A model generated the notes under the pieces. It saw nothing but the letters and a program-made list of their open reading frames with translations, ran no database searches and was not told where the DNA came from. Below, one piece after another: positions 12,645 to 22,659 of a stretch of 64,000 nucleotides of DNA (position 1 is the stretch's first letter; every line of letters begins with the position of its first letter). Both the position numbers and the translations under genes were made by a program. Source of the DNA: Siderastrea siderea (lineage: Eukaryota > Cnidaria > Anthozoa > Scleractinia > Rhizangiidae); contig OZ034978.1 of NCBI GenBank assembly GCA_964030785.1, positions 7,624,595-7,688,594 of the forward strand. Direction: 5' to 3'.

Positions 12645-12915
12645 CCCCGGGGGGAGGGGTACTCTCTTGTATCAGCTATACAGGTATGTGCCGTCCCAGG
12701 AGGTGGAGGGTAATTTTTGGGTCATTTTGGTCTGCAAATGGGCATGGATTCTAACCATTGTGGTCGAAAGTTTGCCATGCATATAGATTTTACAGACCAG
12801 GTCTGAAAATGGGAATGAAATCCAGAGGCGAGGTCTGAAAAAAGGTACTGGAAAATTACATAGTTTGGTCTGAAATAGAGTCAGGGTTTGGAGAACCGGG
12901 CGGCACATCCGGGCA
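12645..12915 (+). repeat. Dispersed G-rich repeat ('ggtctgaaa' family), copy B
   Basis: Starts 'ccggggggaggggtactctc' and contains several spaced 'ggtctg(a/c)aaa' and 'gggcatggattctaacc' blocks, ending near 'cggcacatccgggcac'. The same block recurs at 19,104-19,385 in copy C. A minus-strand 78-codon frame across it is a by-product. Confidence 0.6.
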
Positions 12916-13110
12916 CTAAAACCTCCGACACCAAATCGTTTGGCAAATTTCTCTTTGTATTTAATTTGAGTTGTTTTCTTAAATCTGAAAACTGGGATAA
13001 TGTTTCCTGTATTCTACAATGCAGTTTTGAGCAAGACCTTTTGGTGGGCTCCTGTGATCAGATACGATGTCATAGGATGCATACATCGGATTTCCTATTT
13101 CAGCAATAGA

Positions 13111-13393
13111 GTTCTTCTGTCGAAGGCACTATCGTGTGATAGGTTGCCCGAGGAAATTTGATGTCCACAACAGAAATTACTCCGAGAACGTAGTTCGAGG
13201 GCTCATATCAAGTTTGAACATCAACTTTCCGAGGGAACCTATCACACATAGGGCCTGAGACAGATGTTCAAACTTCAAATAAGTTTGAGGAACTTGAAAT
13301 AAGCCCTCGAACTACGTTCTCGGGCTAATATTTGTTGTGAACATCAATTTCCTCGGGCAACCTATGGCACGAGAGTGCTTTCGACAGAAGAAC
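13111..13393. mobile_element. Foldback MITE, copy B
   Basis: The outer ends 'gttcttctgtcgaaggcac' and 'gtgctttcgacagaagaac' are reverse complements. The inverted match continues inward through 'ataggttgcccgaggaaat' against 'atttcctcgggcaacctat' and 'gaacgtagttcgagggct' against 'agccctcgaactacgttc'. Total 283 bp, non-coding. The allelic-position copy in unit C is at 19,578-19,846, so it inserted before the segmental duplication. Confidence 0.82.
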
Positions 13394-14402
13394 TGTATTG
13401 TTTAAAATTATTGTACAACGCGAAATTTTGAGCGAAAATTGCCAAAAACGGGCACTATGCGCTGATAGGCGCCCGCTGAGAAGAGACACAATTGCGTCAC
13501 GTGATCGATTTCGACCAATGGAAACACGCCAAAATTTAGCGATGTTCTATAATATATGACATATTGTACTCGAGATCGGCAATTTCTGTCTTCCTTGGTA
13601 ATTTTATCTGATGCTGTTTAATTTTCAGAATTTGTAGCGTGACACCAATGATTTCTTGAGCACTTTTTTTGTAACTTCTAATCTTTCATCTGGGCTGCAA
13701 AACGTGTATCAGCGAAGCAGGAAGTTAAAATATGCAGAGAAAAATACTTGTGGTGTAGACAGGGGAGTTTGTTTATGACAAACTTACGTCAAAGAGAATA
13801 TTTATAAACTCGTTTTGAACCATTAATACCCAGCGAGGATTTTTAAAAAGTTCCTGACTTCTTTCAAGTTCTAATTTCATGTAACGAATTAAAGTTGTAA
13901 CTAATCAAAGGTTATTGCAATAAGCTGATAATCATTGAAATACCGAGAATGACGTCACAATTTAGCTTCAACTGTAGTTCAGATACCGGTATATAAAATT
14001 TTCCCAGAAAATGCTGATAGTTAAACACCTTAAAGTTAACGGGCTAGTTACTATATCAATCTTTTTTCTCAGTCGTCTAGATTTCTCGGGAACCTTTTGT
14101 TATACGTTAAATTACTTACGATAGTTTTACAGAAGGTATTTTTTTACTGATCCCATGAACAGCTGACACTGAAACTAAAGTTCCGCTCATTTACAGGTTG
14201 TATTAAGTGGGATTCCCATAAGAAGTCAAAATGGCAACCAAAAGGGTTTTAAAGTTTTTCAAAAATAGATGTTCAGACTTCCCTCGCGATTACTGACGTT
14301 CACCATCACCATCCCCCTCCAGGGGAACGGTCCCTTGCAAAAGGCGTTTGTGGCCCCAGAAGTACGGCTTTGAGGCATTTGGGCTCAAAAGTGGGTACAC
14401 TC

Positions 14403-14764
14403 TTTTTTTTTCTTTTTTTTTTTTATAAGAACGCGTACAATTTGGCTAAGCCTGGGGATGCTCTAATTTTAGCCCATACATTTTCTTAAGGTGGTCCTAT
14501 ACCCCAAAAAGGTGATGTTAGGTTGCAAAAGTCACTTTTTTTAAAATGGCAAAAATGTAACCTTTAAACACTTGGGAATAATCTATATAATCTCACTCGA
14601 TTTCCAGCATTAAAGCAGCGGGATTTAAGAAATCTAATCAGCAGTATGCGACTTTTTCCATAGCAACGGCCATAGCAACAATTGTTTACATTATTAAATG
14701 CTCACAAACAAGCCTCAATAAAAACTTTACCCCCCCCCCCCCCGCCTCTCTGTAAAATGTAAAA
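14403..14764. other. Spacer between copies B and C
   Basis: A non-duplicated stretch holding a T-rich run (about 14,403-14,424) and a 14-C tract (14,730-14,743). No gene is seen. The short frame crossing into copy C starts from the C tract and is not credible. Confidence 0.6.
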
Positions 14765-17700
14765 TGTGGATGAAATCAGTTTGTGGATGAAACCTGAAGT
14801 GTGACCATTCAAGTGAAAAGCTACAGAGCAGCTGTTTTGATACTGAGCAAGGTGGTTCAACAAACAAAATCCCCATGACGTCCCTTAAAAATAAGACTAA
14901 ATATAGTGCCCATCTTCGTTTTCCTTTATTCCCACACTCTGGTGAAAATAACATACAAATCTAATGTTCGATAATGTGTTACACTCTTCAATGTTAGGGT
15001 ACGAGATTAACTACGATATTCTAAATAGCCGATCAATAATGTTTAATACTTCTATAGCCTGTTTCTTTTTAATATCGATCACAGCGATAATAAAAAGAAA
15101 CAGGCTCCTGAAGAAAATATAATATATCTAACAACAAGCTCGTAAGAATATCGCTTGTCACGGTAATACTGAACGATATTTCAAGGTCGAAGTAGTTTTG
15201 TTTATTAATTAAGTTTTATTTACATTGCTAGTGAAAGCAGTGTTTCCCTTAGCGTTTTTGTCACGTTGTAAAAGGTAGTTCTAAGTTTTGTATCTGTGGA
15301 TGAAATGCTTACGTTTGACCATTTAAATCAAAGCTTTTGACCAGTACTTTTGTTTGTTGTTAAATCATTGAGTACACTATACAAGGTGGTTCTAACTTTT
15401 GAGTCTGTGGATGAAATCCTAAAGTGTGACCATTCAAATGAAAGCTATTGATCAGTACTTTCCTTTGGTGCTGCTTATTATTCTGTGCAAGGTGGTTCTA
15501 GCTTTTGACCTGATGAAATCCTAAAGTGTGACCACTGAAATGAAAGCTACTGAGCTGTACAAGTTGGTTTAAATTTTGAGTCTGTGGATAAATTTCTGTG
15601 TGTCCAAAATAAAAAGGCCATTGCTATTATGAACTTCGATGTCACTGTGTTTCCAAACTTAGAATACAGGAGTATTTATAGTGTTCATCTCCTTTAGTTT
15701 TTATTCCCACGCCCTCATGACACTGAAAAATATATAAATATAATGTGCCGTACTGTTCGATTTTCCAAGATTTAGCAACGATATTCTAAATAACCGATCA
15801 TGGCGATAATAATCAAATATGTAACAGCTCTTAGGGATATCGCTCGTCTCTGAATACTGATCGCCATTTCAAGGTTGAAGAGGTTCTCATAATGAATTAT
15901 TATTTATATTGCTAATGAAAGTCACCTTCTCAAAGACAAGGCTAGTCAGTTTTAAAAAAGCTCGGGAAATAATGTGAGCTTTCAATGGATTCAAACCCGT
16001 GACTTTGCGATGTTGGTGTGTTTCTCTACAGAAATAGGGCGGTAGAAGCGTTTGGGGTTCGGGTCCTTAGATAATACATAGCTTGCGTGCGGACGTATGG
16101 CACAAAAACTAGAAATTGGACGTCTGTTTCTAAGTTATTTTATCATAACATGAGGATTGAACGTAATCTCAAGTTTTTTTAAGGATGTGTAAAAATAACT
16201 AGGATGGAAATTGATTTCAACTGCCCTTGTGCCTTGGGAAAGTCGCCTCAAATTAGTCATGGGTTGCTCTTCTTTCGATAATTAACTTGATTGTTTCTCG
16301 TGGTGTGTCCTGAGGAACGTTTCGTTTGCAAACTCGAATACCACTGTATTTTCAGCCGAAAATAAGTCTATTTGGCTGGAGCATATATAGGGAACCGAAA
16401 ATAATGGTTTACTTGCTAAAAAAAAAGTGAAATTATTATAGATATGGCATCTCAGGTGATGTCGAATACTCCTTTGTTCATGCTGCTCAGTTTCGTGTTA
16501 AAAATGAAACGGTAGACCCTTACAACGATACTTTCCTCAGTTTCCTTTAAAATTTTGCAAACTCCTTGTGCTCTGAAAGATTACTTTCTAGTTTTACTCT
16601 CTTTGTCTTGAGTTTTGTAGGACTTGTAGAAACTGAGAAAATGTTTTCTGCATTTGTCAGTAGTGTTGAGCAATACCTTTGAGTGCCGTGTTCCCTTGAA
16701 CACAGATACACCCACAGTACTTTTTAAATGTTATTAGTAAACTTCAGACGACTAAAAACAATATGGAAGTTTTATTTCATGCTTTTTAATTTTCACAAAT
16801 GTTTACTCTGACACCACCGTTTTCTTACTAGCTTCTTATGCACGTTTTAATTTCGGTTAATTTTTTGAGTTCTGAACGTTCACCTGAACCGTAAAAACGT
16901 CTTTCAGCGCCGCAGGAAGTTTATACATGCGGAGAAAAATACTTATGGTATAGTTGGAGGAGTTTGTTTACGATAAACTTGCGTCAAAGTGTATATATTT
17001 ATAAAACTCATTTTGAGCCATTAATACCCAGTGAGGATTTTAAATTCCTGACTTCCTTCACGATCTGCTGAGTTGATTGTGACAAATCAAAGTAGTAACT
17101 AAGATTATTAGAGATAAGCTGATAATATTAGGAAGACTGAGAAAGACGTCACGATTTAGAACCAAGAATTGAAGTGTTGACTTCCCTTCAGAGACCAAGG
17201 AAACAGTCTTTCGAGTCCATTTGTAAATAAGGAAATTGTTGCTGTATGACCGTTCAAATAAAAGCTGTTGAGTGCTACTTTCTTGTGTCGCTATGTTTCC
17301 GATCAATTTTCCAAGGGGAAATTTTTAGAAACTTGTTAAACTTTTACTTTGGCGAAGTTATAATTTTCAAAAGGCCCGGTAAACAGAGCGGTTTAGTTAT
17401 AAATACTGTAATCCTGTCCTTCGACCCCACTTCTAGGCAGCAGTTCCATCACCATGAGCTTCAACTAATAGGCTCACAGCAGTACAGCTTTCCTTTGCAC
17501 GGAGAAGAAAATGTGATAGACCCAGGAGGCTTTCTTTGTTAAACAGTATTTACTTCGTTTTTAATGCTGCTCGACTTTCATCCTCCAGTTCATAAAGAAA
17601 TAGACAATAAAATTCACGTTATAAATTTCCTGAAATTTCCTACAAAATGGCGCAGACAAACACAATGTTCTAATCCTAGTCACGTTACTAATGTCTTTTA

Positions 17701-18781
17701 CTCTCGTTCGCCCCGATTCCTTTTGGCGAATGTGAACTTATTTTTCTCCGATAAATTACAATTGACGTACATAGCATATTTTGTCTCCGTACAATGCTGT
17801 CACAGCACTACTGAAACGTTCCTGTAACCCAATACACTGCATTGACACCAAGGACCTCTGAGCAGCACGTCTCAGATGTTTCAGCTGTTTGTACCAGGGG
17901 GGATTCCCTTGGAGTCAAATGGCAGCCAGCACGAAATGAAACTGATCAGTAAGGAAGTCCGTTTTTAATGAGTACAGGTGCAAACGTAAAAAAAAAAACT
18001 TGATATTAATTTCCTCATACCGATGAGCTCATTCAGAGTCTCATTAGAGTGGTGTCGCCTGGTACAGCAGTCTAACAAGCCTGGGGGAGGGGGGTGGGTA
18101 GTTTAGAGAGCAGACCATAAAAAGGCATTCCAGCCCCTCTTCTCTAATAAGCTGCTCACGTATGAACCGCCCCAAAGGTAAGGTTATCAAACATTTTGGT
18201 CCAAAATAGGGTATACATTCATAAACTAAGCACAGTTTCAGCGATTTAGTTTTCTCCCACCGACTTTTGAAGTGGTTGTATAAAGGCTGAAATCACGCTA
18301 AAATAAAAAATACAATCGCCTTGGGCGCTGGAAGCTACGGTTCTACTAAACATCATAATTTTTCGATTGTTAGTATTAACTGATTTTTGCGTCTATGGGT
18401 GAAATCTTCAGTGAGTCCAGAGAAAAACCCTCTTGTTTCCAGGGAGCTTAAAACAAGACAAGATATAGTGACAGCCTCCATTCTCCTTCATTCCCACGCC
18501 CTGGAAAAATTACTGTAAACAGATAAATGTTTTTAGACCTAGGTAGAGCCAGATCCGAGATCTAACTTCGTTATTCTAAATATCCGATCATAGCGATAAT
18601 AAACAAATCCAATATATAAAAAGATCTCGTTTATCATTGTAATACTGAAGGACATTTCAAAGTTGAAGTGGTTTTAATAATTAATTATTCATATTGTGAA
18701 GACCACCTTCAGTCCTTCACAGTGACGGCTGTAACCAAGAAGCAGTTCAAATAATTCCCAGGAAATAATACATGTGAGCTT

Positions 18782-18830
18782 TCAGCAGTGGGATTCGAAC
18801 CCATGACCGACGTACTAATGTCAGTAGTTT
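18782..18830 (-). other. tRNA-like B box, probable SINE remnant
   Basis: On the minus strand the sequence 'ggtcatgggttcgaatccca' contains a perfect RNA polymerase III B box (GGTTCGAATCC). Related motifs sit at the equivalent place in copy B (12,327) and, as 'gggtttgaatcc', in the front halves of all copies (about 5,785, 9,523 and 15,990). No cloverleaf or convincing A box is visible, so this is a tRNA-derived repeat rather than a tRNA gene. Confidence 0.45.
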
Positions 18831-19577
18831 TTCTACAGACTTCACGTTCTCACATGCTAAACGCTTGCGTGCAGACACTTGATAGACGTCTGAATTCAGG
18901 TTATTTATGCCATATCGTGGGCTGTATCTCAATACTGGTTTGGATGATTAGAAAAATAACCAGGATAGAGATAGGTTGCAAGTACATTGTGTCACGAAAA
19001 AAAATGGTTTAAAACTACTGAGCTGTGGGGGTTTGTTGTCCTTTCGACAGTTTCCTTGATTTCTTTCTCGTGGTTTCCGAGAAGCCTTTCGTGTGTGAGG
19101 CAAGTGAAATCCCCGGGGGGTACTCTCTTGTATCAGCTATACAGGTATATGCCGCCCCAGGGGGTGGAGGGTGATTTTTGGGTCATTTTGGTCTGCAAAT
19201 GGGCATTGATTCTAACCATTGTGGTCGAAAGTTTGCCATGCATATGGATTTTACAGACCAGGTCTGAAAATAGGCATGGAATCCAGAGGCGAGGTCTGAA
19301 AAAAGGTACTGTGTGTGGAAAATTACATAGTTTGGTCTGAAATAGAGTCAGGGTTTGGAGAACCGGGCGGCACATCCGGGCACTAAAACTTCCGACACCA
19401 AATCGTTTGGCAAATTTCTCTTTGTATTTAATTTGAGTTGTTTTCTTAAATCTGAAAACTGAGATAATGTTTCCTGTATTCTACAATGCAGTTTTGAGCA
19501 AGACCTTTTGGTGGGCTCCTTTGATCAGATACGATGTCATAGGATGCATACATCGGATTTCCTATTTCAGCGATAGA

Positions 19578-19846
19578 GTTCTTCTGTCGAAGGCACTATC
19601 GTGTGATAGGTTGCCCGAGGAAATTTGATGTCCACAACAGAAATTACTCCGAGAACATAGTTCGAGGGCTCATATCAAGTTTGAACATCAACTTTCCGAG
19701 GGAACCTATCACACATAGGGCCTGAGACTGACTGGATGTTCAAACTTCAAATAAGCCCTCGAACTACGTTCTCGGGCTAATGTTTGTTGTGAACATCAAA
19801 TTTCCTCGGGCAACCTATGGCACGAGAGTGCTTTCGACAGAAGAAC
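19578..19846. mobile_element. Foldback MITE, copy C
   Basis: Same element as at 13,111-13,393, with the same outer ends, but 269 bp long because the central loop is about 14 bp shorter. Non-coding. Confidence 0.82.
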
Positions 19847-20898
19847 TGTACTGTTTAAAATTATTGTACAACGCTAAATTTTGAGCGAAAATTGCCAAAA
19901 ACGGGCACTATGCGCTGATAGGCGCCCGCTGAGAAGAGACACAATCGCGTCACGTGATCGATTTCGACCAATGGGAACACGCCAAAATTTAGCGATGTTC
20001 TATAATATATGACATATTATACTCGAGATCGGCAATTTCTGTCTTCCTTGGTAATTTTATCTGATACTGTTTAATTTTCAGAATTTGTAGCGTGCCACCA
20101 ATGATTTCTTGAGCACTTTTTTTTGTAACTTCTAATCTTTCATCTGGGCTGCAAAAACGTGTATCAGCGAAGCAGGAAGTTAAAACATGCAGAGAAAAAT
20201 ACTTGTGGTGTAGACAGGGGAGTTTGTTTATGACAAACTTACGTCAAAGAGAATATTTATAAAACTCGCTTTGAACCATTAATACCCAGCGAGGATTTAA
20301 AGTTCCTGACTTCTTTCAAGTTCTTATTTCATGTGACGAATTAAAGTTGTAACTAATCAAAGGTTATTAGCAATAAGCTGATAATCATTGAAATACCGAG
20401 AATGAGGTCACGATTTAGCTTCAACTGTAGTTCAGATACCGGTATATAAAATTTTCCCAGAAAATGCTGATAGTTAAACACCTTAAAGTTAACGGGCTAG
20501 TTACTATATCAATCTTTTTTCTCAGTCGTCTAGATTTCTCGCGGACCTTTTGTTATACGTTAAATTACTTACGATAGTTTTACAGAAGGTATCTTTTGTT
20601 TTCGTTTTTTTGTTTTTTGTTTGGTCCCACAAACAGCTGACACTGCAACTAAAGTTCTGGTCATTTACAGGTTGTATTGAGAGGGATTCCCATAAGAAGT
20701 CAAAATGGCAACCAAAAGGGTCTTAAAGTTCTTCAAAAGTAGTTATTCAGACTTCCCTCACGATTACTGATGTTCATTTTGTCCTGTCGATGAGCGGTGC
20801 GCCACCATCTCCCCTCCAGGATAAGGGTCCCTTCCGGAAGGCGTTTGTGGCCCCAAAGGTACAGCTTTGAGGCATTTGCGCTCAAAAGTGGGCATAGA

Positions 20899-21808
20899 AA
20901 ATAGCCATTTTGATCTGTAACAAGTCTGATATAAATATAGACTTTTGCTCTTTTGTCCTGGAAACGGGAAAGATTTCAGGGAGATAGGGCTGAAATCATG
21001 GAGTTCGGTTTTCGATACTTACTCCTCTTTAACCAATTGGGATATTTAATAAGAAGGACATGTTTTGGAGCGATTGCAGAATACACTGCAACTCCCACGC
21101 GACTCTGTCTACAAAAAGTGAAAAAGAATAGACACCATTGTTATTCATTGAGAAGCAAAAGAGTTGCATAGAATTCTGCAGTTTAATCCATGTTCTAATA
21201 AACTGCAAAGTTCAGTTTGGGTTTTGGCCTTAGTGCTACTAACTCGCCATGAAACCCTACCGACTCGCTGAAGTGTGAAGGATGTTTTTGTGCCTTGCTG
21301 GGTAAAAACATAATATTGTAGCCCTGCATTACTTCAGTTATTTTCCGAGTGGTTGTACGGCTAAAGCGAAAACTTCATAAAGTAATCGCCCCGGGCGCAG
21401 GAAACTGCGGCTCTTCGATAAAGATCTTGACGTATTTTTGTTGCAACACAGTGACGTACAGATTCCCTGAGGCTGTGACTGAACAAAAGCGGCGGAAACG
21501 TCAAGAGCCTTTCAAGTTGTCAAACGAAAACGTAAACGCAACGATGTGGAACCGGAAGGAACTGCCCGATGCAAATTTTGTAAGGCCGAGGGGAAACTGG
21601 AACTCCCTTTCAAACAGTTGCATCATGGGATAAATGAAACTCTTGCATTGTGGGATAGCCGGTTTCCGCCATTTTTGTTCAGCAACGTTAAGCTGACGTT
21701 TTTCCTCAGAAACCGGCAAATTTCGAAAAGAAATTAGCCAACATAAGGACGTTAAGAACATTTTTCTATTGATCTGTGGTAAATTCTTCGCCGAGAACAG
21801 CTTCCAAA
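20899..21808 (+). promoter_or_regulatory. Upstream region of TXNL4A
   Basis: This non-repetitive 0.9 kb separates the duplicated block from TXNL4A and should hold its promoter and 5' UTR. I see no obvious TATA box at a fitting distance. Frames of 60-94 codons on both strands at 20,953-21,761 overlap one another and have no recognisable domain, so I do not call a gene. Confidence 0.35.
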
Positions 21809-22237
21809 ATGTCGTATATGCTTCAACATCTCAAGAACGGCTGGCAAGTCGATCAAGCCATTATGACTGAAGAAGATCGAGTTGTTGTTATCCGTTTTGG
21901 TCACGACTGGGATCCTACGTGCATGAAAATGGACGAAGTGCTGTACTCCATCGCTGATAAAGTCAAAAACTTTGCGGTGATCTACTTGGTTGATGTTACA
22001 GAAGTTCCCGACTTCAACAAAATGTATGAATTGTACGACCCTTGCACGACAATGTTTTTCTACCGTAACAAGCATATTATGATTGACTTGGGCACGGGAA
22101 ACAACAATAAGATTAACTGGGCTTTGGAAGACAAACAGGAAATGGTCGATATTGTGGAAACTGTTTACCGCGGAGCGAGGAAAGGTAGAGGTTTGGTTGT
22201 GTCACCCAAAGACTATTCCACCAAATATCGATACTAA
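21809..22237 (+). CDS. TXNL4A: Thioredoxin-like protein 4A / DIM1, U5 snRNP 15-kDa protein
   Basis: A single uninterrupted exon encodes 142 residues, the usual length of the family. DIM1 is a core U5 snRNP and U4/U6.U5 tri-snRNP protein required for pre-mRNA splicing in the nucleus. It begins MSYMLQHLKNGWQVDQAI, has RFGHDWDPTCMKMDEVL in place of the thioredoxin active site (one Cys, no CxxC, as is normal for DIM1), then YELYDPCT and GTGNNNKINWA, and ends PKDYSTKYRY. I chose the ATG at 21,809 because it gives the family's exact N-terminus; an in-frame ATG at 21,776 would add 11 unmatched residues. Vertebrate orthologues have introns, so the lack of introns points to intron loss or an old retrocopy, but the frame is intact. 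The final codons plus stop (cgatactaag) are repeated twice more in frame just downstream. Confidence 0.97.
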   Translation: MSYMLQHLKNGWQVDQAIMTEEDRVVVIRFGHDWDPTCMKMDEVLYSIADKVKNFAVIYLVDVTEVPDFNKMYELYDPCTTMFFYRNKHIMIDLGTGNNNKINWALEDKQEMVDIVETVYRGARKGRGLVVSPKDYSTKYRY

Positions 22238-22277
22238 GACAGTTAACGATACTAAGACTCCACATTTCGATACTAAG
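22229..22277 (+). repeat. Threefold in-frame repeat of the TXNL4A stop region
   Basis: The 10-mer 'cgatactaag' (Arg-Tyr-stop plus G) occurs at 22,229, 22,247 and 22,268, that is at offsets of 18 and 21 bp. All three are in the same reading frame, giving three tandem Arg-Tyr-stop endings. Confidence 0.85.
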
Positions 22278-22645
22278 TCAGTTAGATGTAAATGGCAAGA
22301 TGTACGAGATATCAACGTGTATGTGCTATGGTCCGTAAACAGCTGCCCTTTTAGCACAGGACGTCGCTCGCTATCAGGGGCGAAAGACAAAAGTGATGTA
22401 AAGGGCTTTTTTGAAATTGCAAGGCAACCTCTGGGGTGTTGTTTCAAAAAGCATGTCATGGGCGGTAGTGTAGTCTTTTTCAACTTTAACTGATTGAAAA
22501 AAAGTTATCAATTGAATTCAGTCAGGCGCAGTTGTATGAATGGGTTCGATTGGGTTTGGTAATCAAATTGATGCAAACACTCACTAAAAAATTCCAGCTA
22601 TGATAACAATTGACCATTTGACGTGGTCATTTGCATGGTGATTGC

Positions 22646-22651
22646 AATAAA
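22646..22651 (+). terminator. Putative TXNL4A polyadenylation signal
   Basis: AATAAA lies about 410 bp after the TXNL4A stop ('attgcaataaagg'). No A-rich tract follows, which argues against a recent retrocopy ending here. Another AATAAA-like run lies near 23,195. Confidence 0.45.
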
Positions 22652-22659
22652 GGCCAATG

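Larger units (their letters stand above)
8200..14402 (+). repeat. Segmental tandem duplication, copy B (full)
   Basis: This full unit of about 6.2 kb consists of a 3.7-kb front half matching copy A and a 2.5-kb tail (11,890-14,402) shared only with copy C. The B to C offset is about 6,456-6,464 bp. The tail contains a G-rich dispersed repeat (12,645-12,910) and a foldback MITE (13,111-13,393). The longest frame (12,324-12,713, 129 codons) crosses a tRNA-like B box and dispersed repeat and is not taken as a gene. Confidence 0.82.
14765..20898 (+). repeat. Segmental tandem duplication, copy C (full)
   Basis: The second full unit, about 6.13 kb, starts inside the ~106-bp repeat at the position equivalent to about 4,658 in copy A. 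It keeps the tail shared with B (18,355-20,898). Differences from A and B include a small hairpin insertion at 15,058-15,106 ('gcctgtttctttttaatatc' against 'gataataaaaagaaacaggc') and about 21 extra bp near 17,324-17,346. In the first part C is closer to A than to B (both have 'caaacaaaatccccatgac'), which suggests exchange between copies. No gene is recognised. Confidence 0.82.

Noticed and set aside
12324..12713. 129-codon frame 'MGFKPMTDVLM..' and its copy at 18,788
   Set aside because: The opening residues are the translation of a tRNA-like B box (attcgaacccatgacc), and the rest runs into a dispersed G-rich repeat. It is a repeat-derived artefact.
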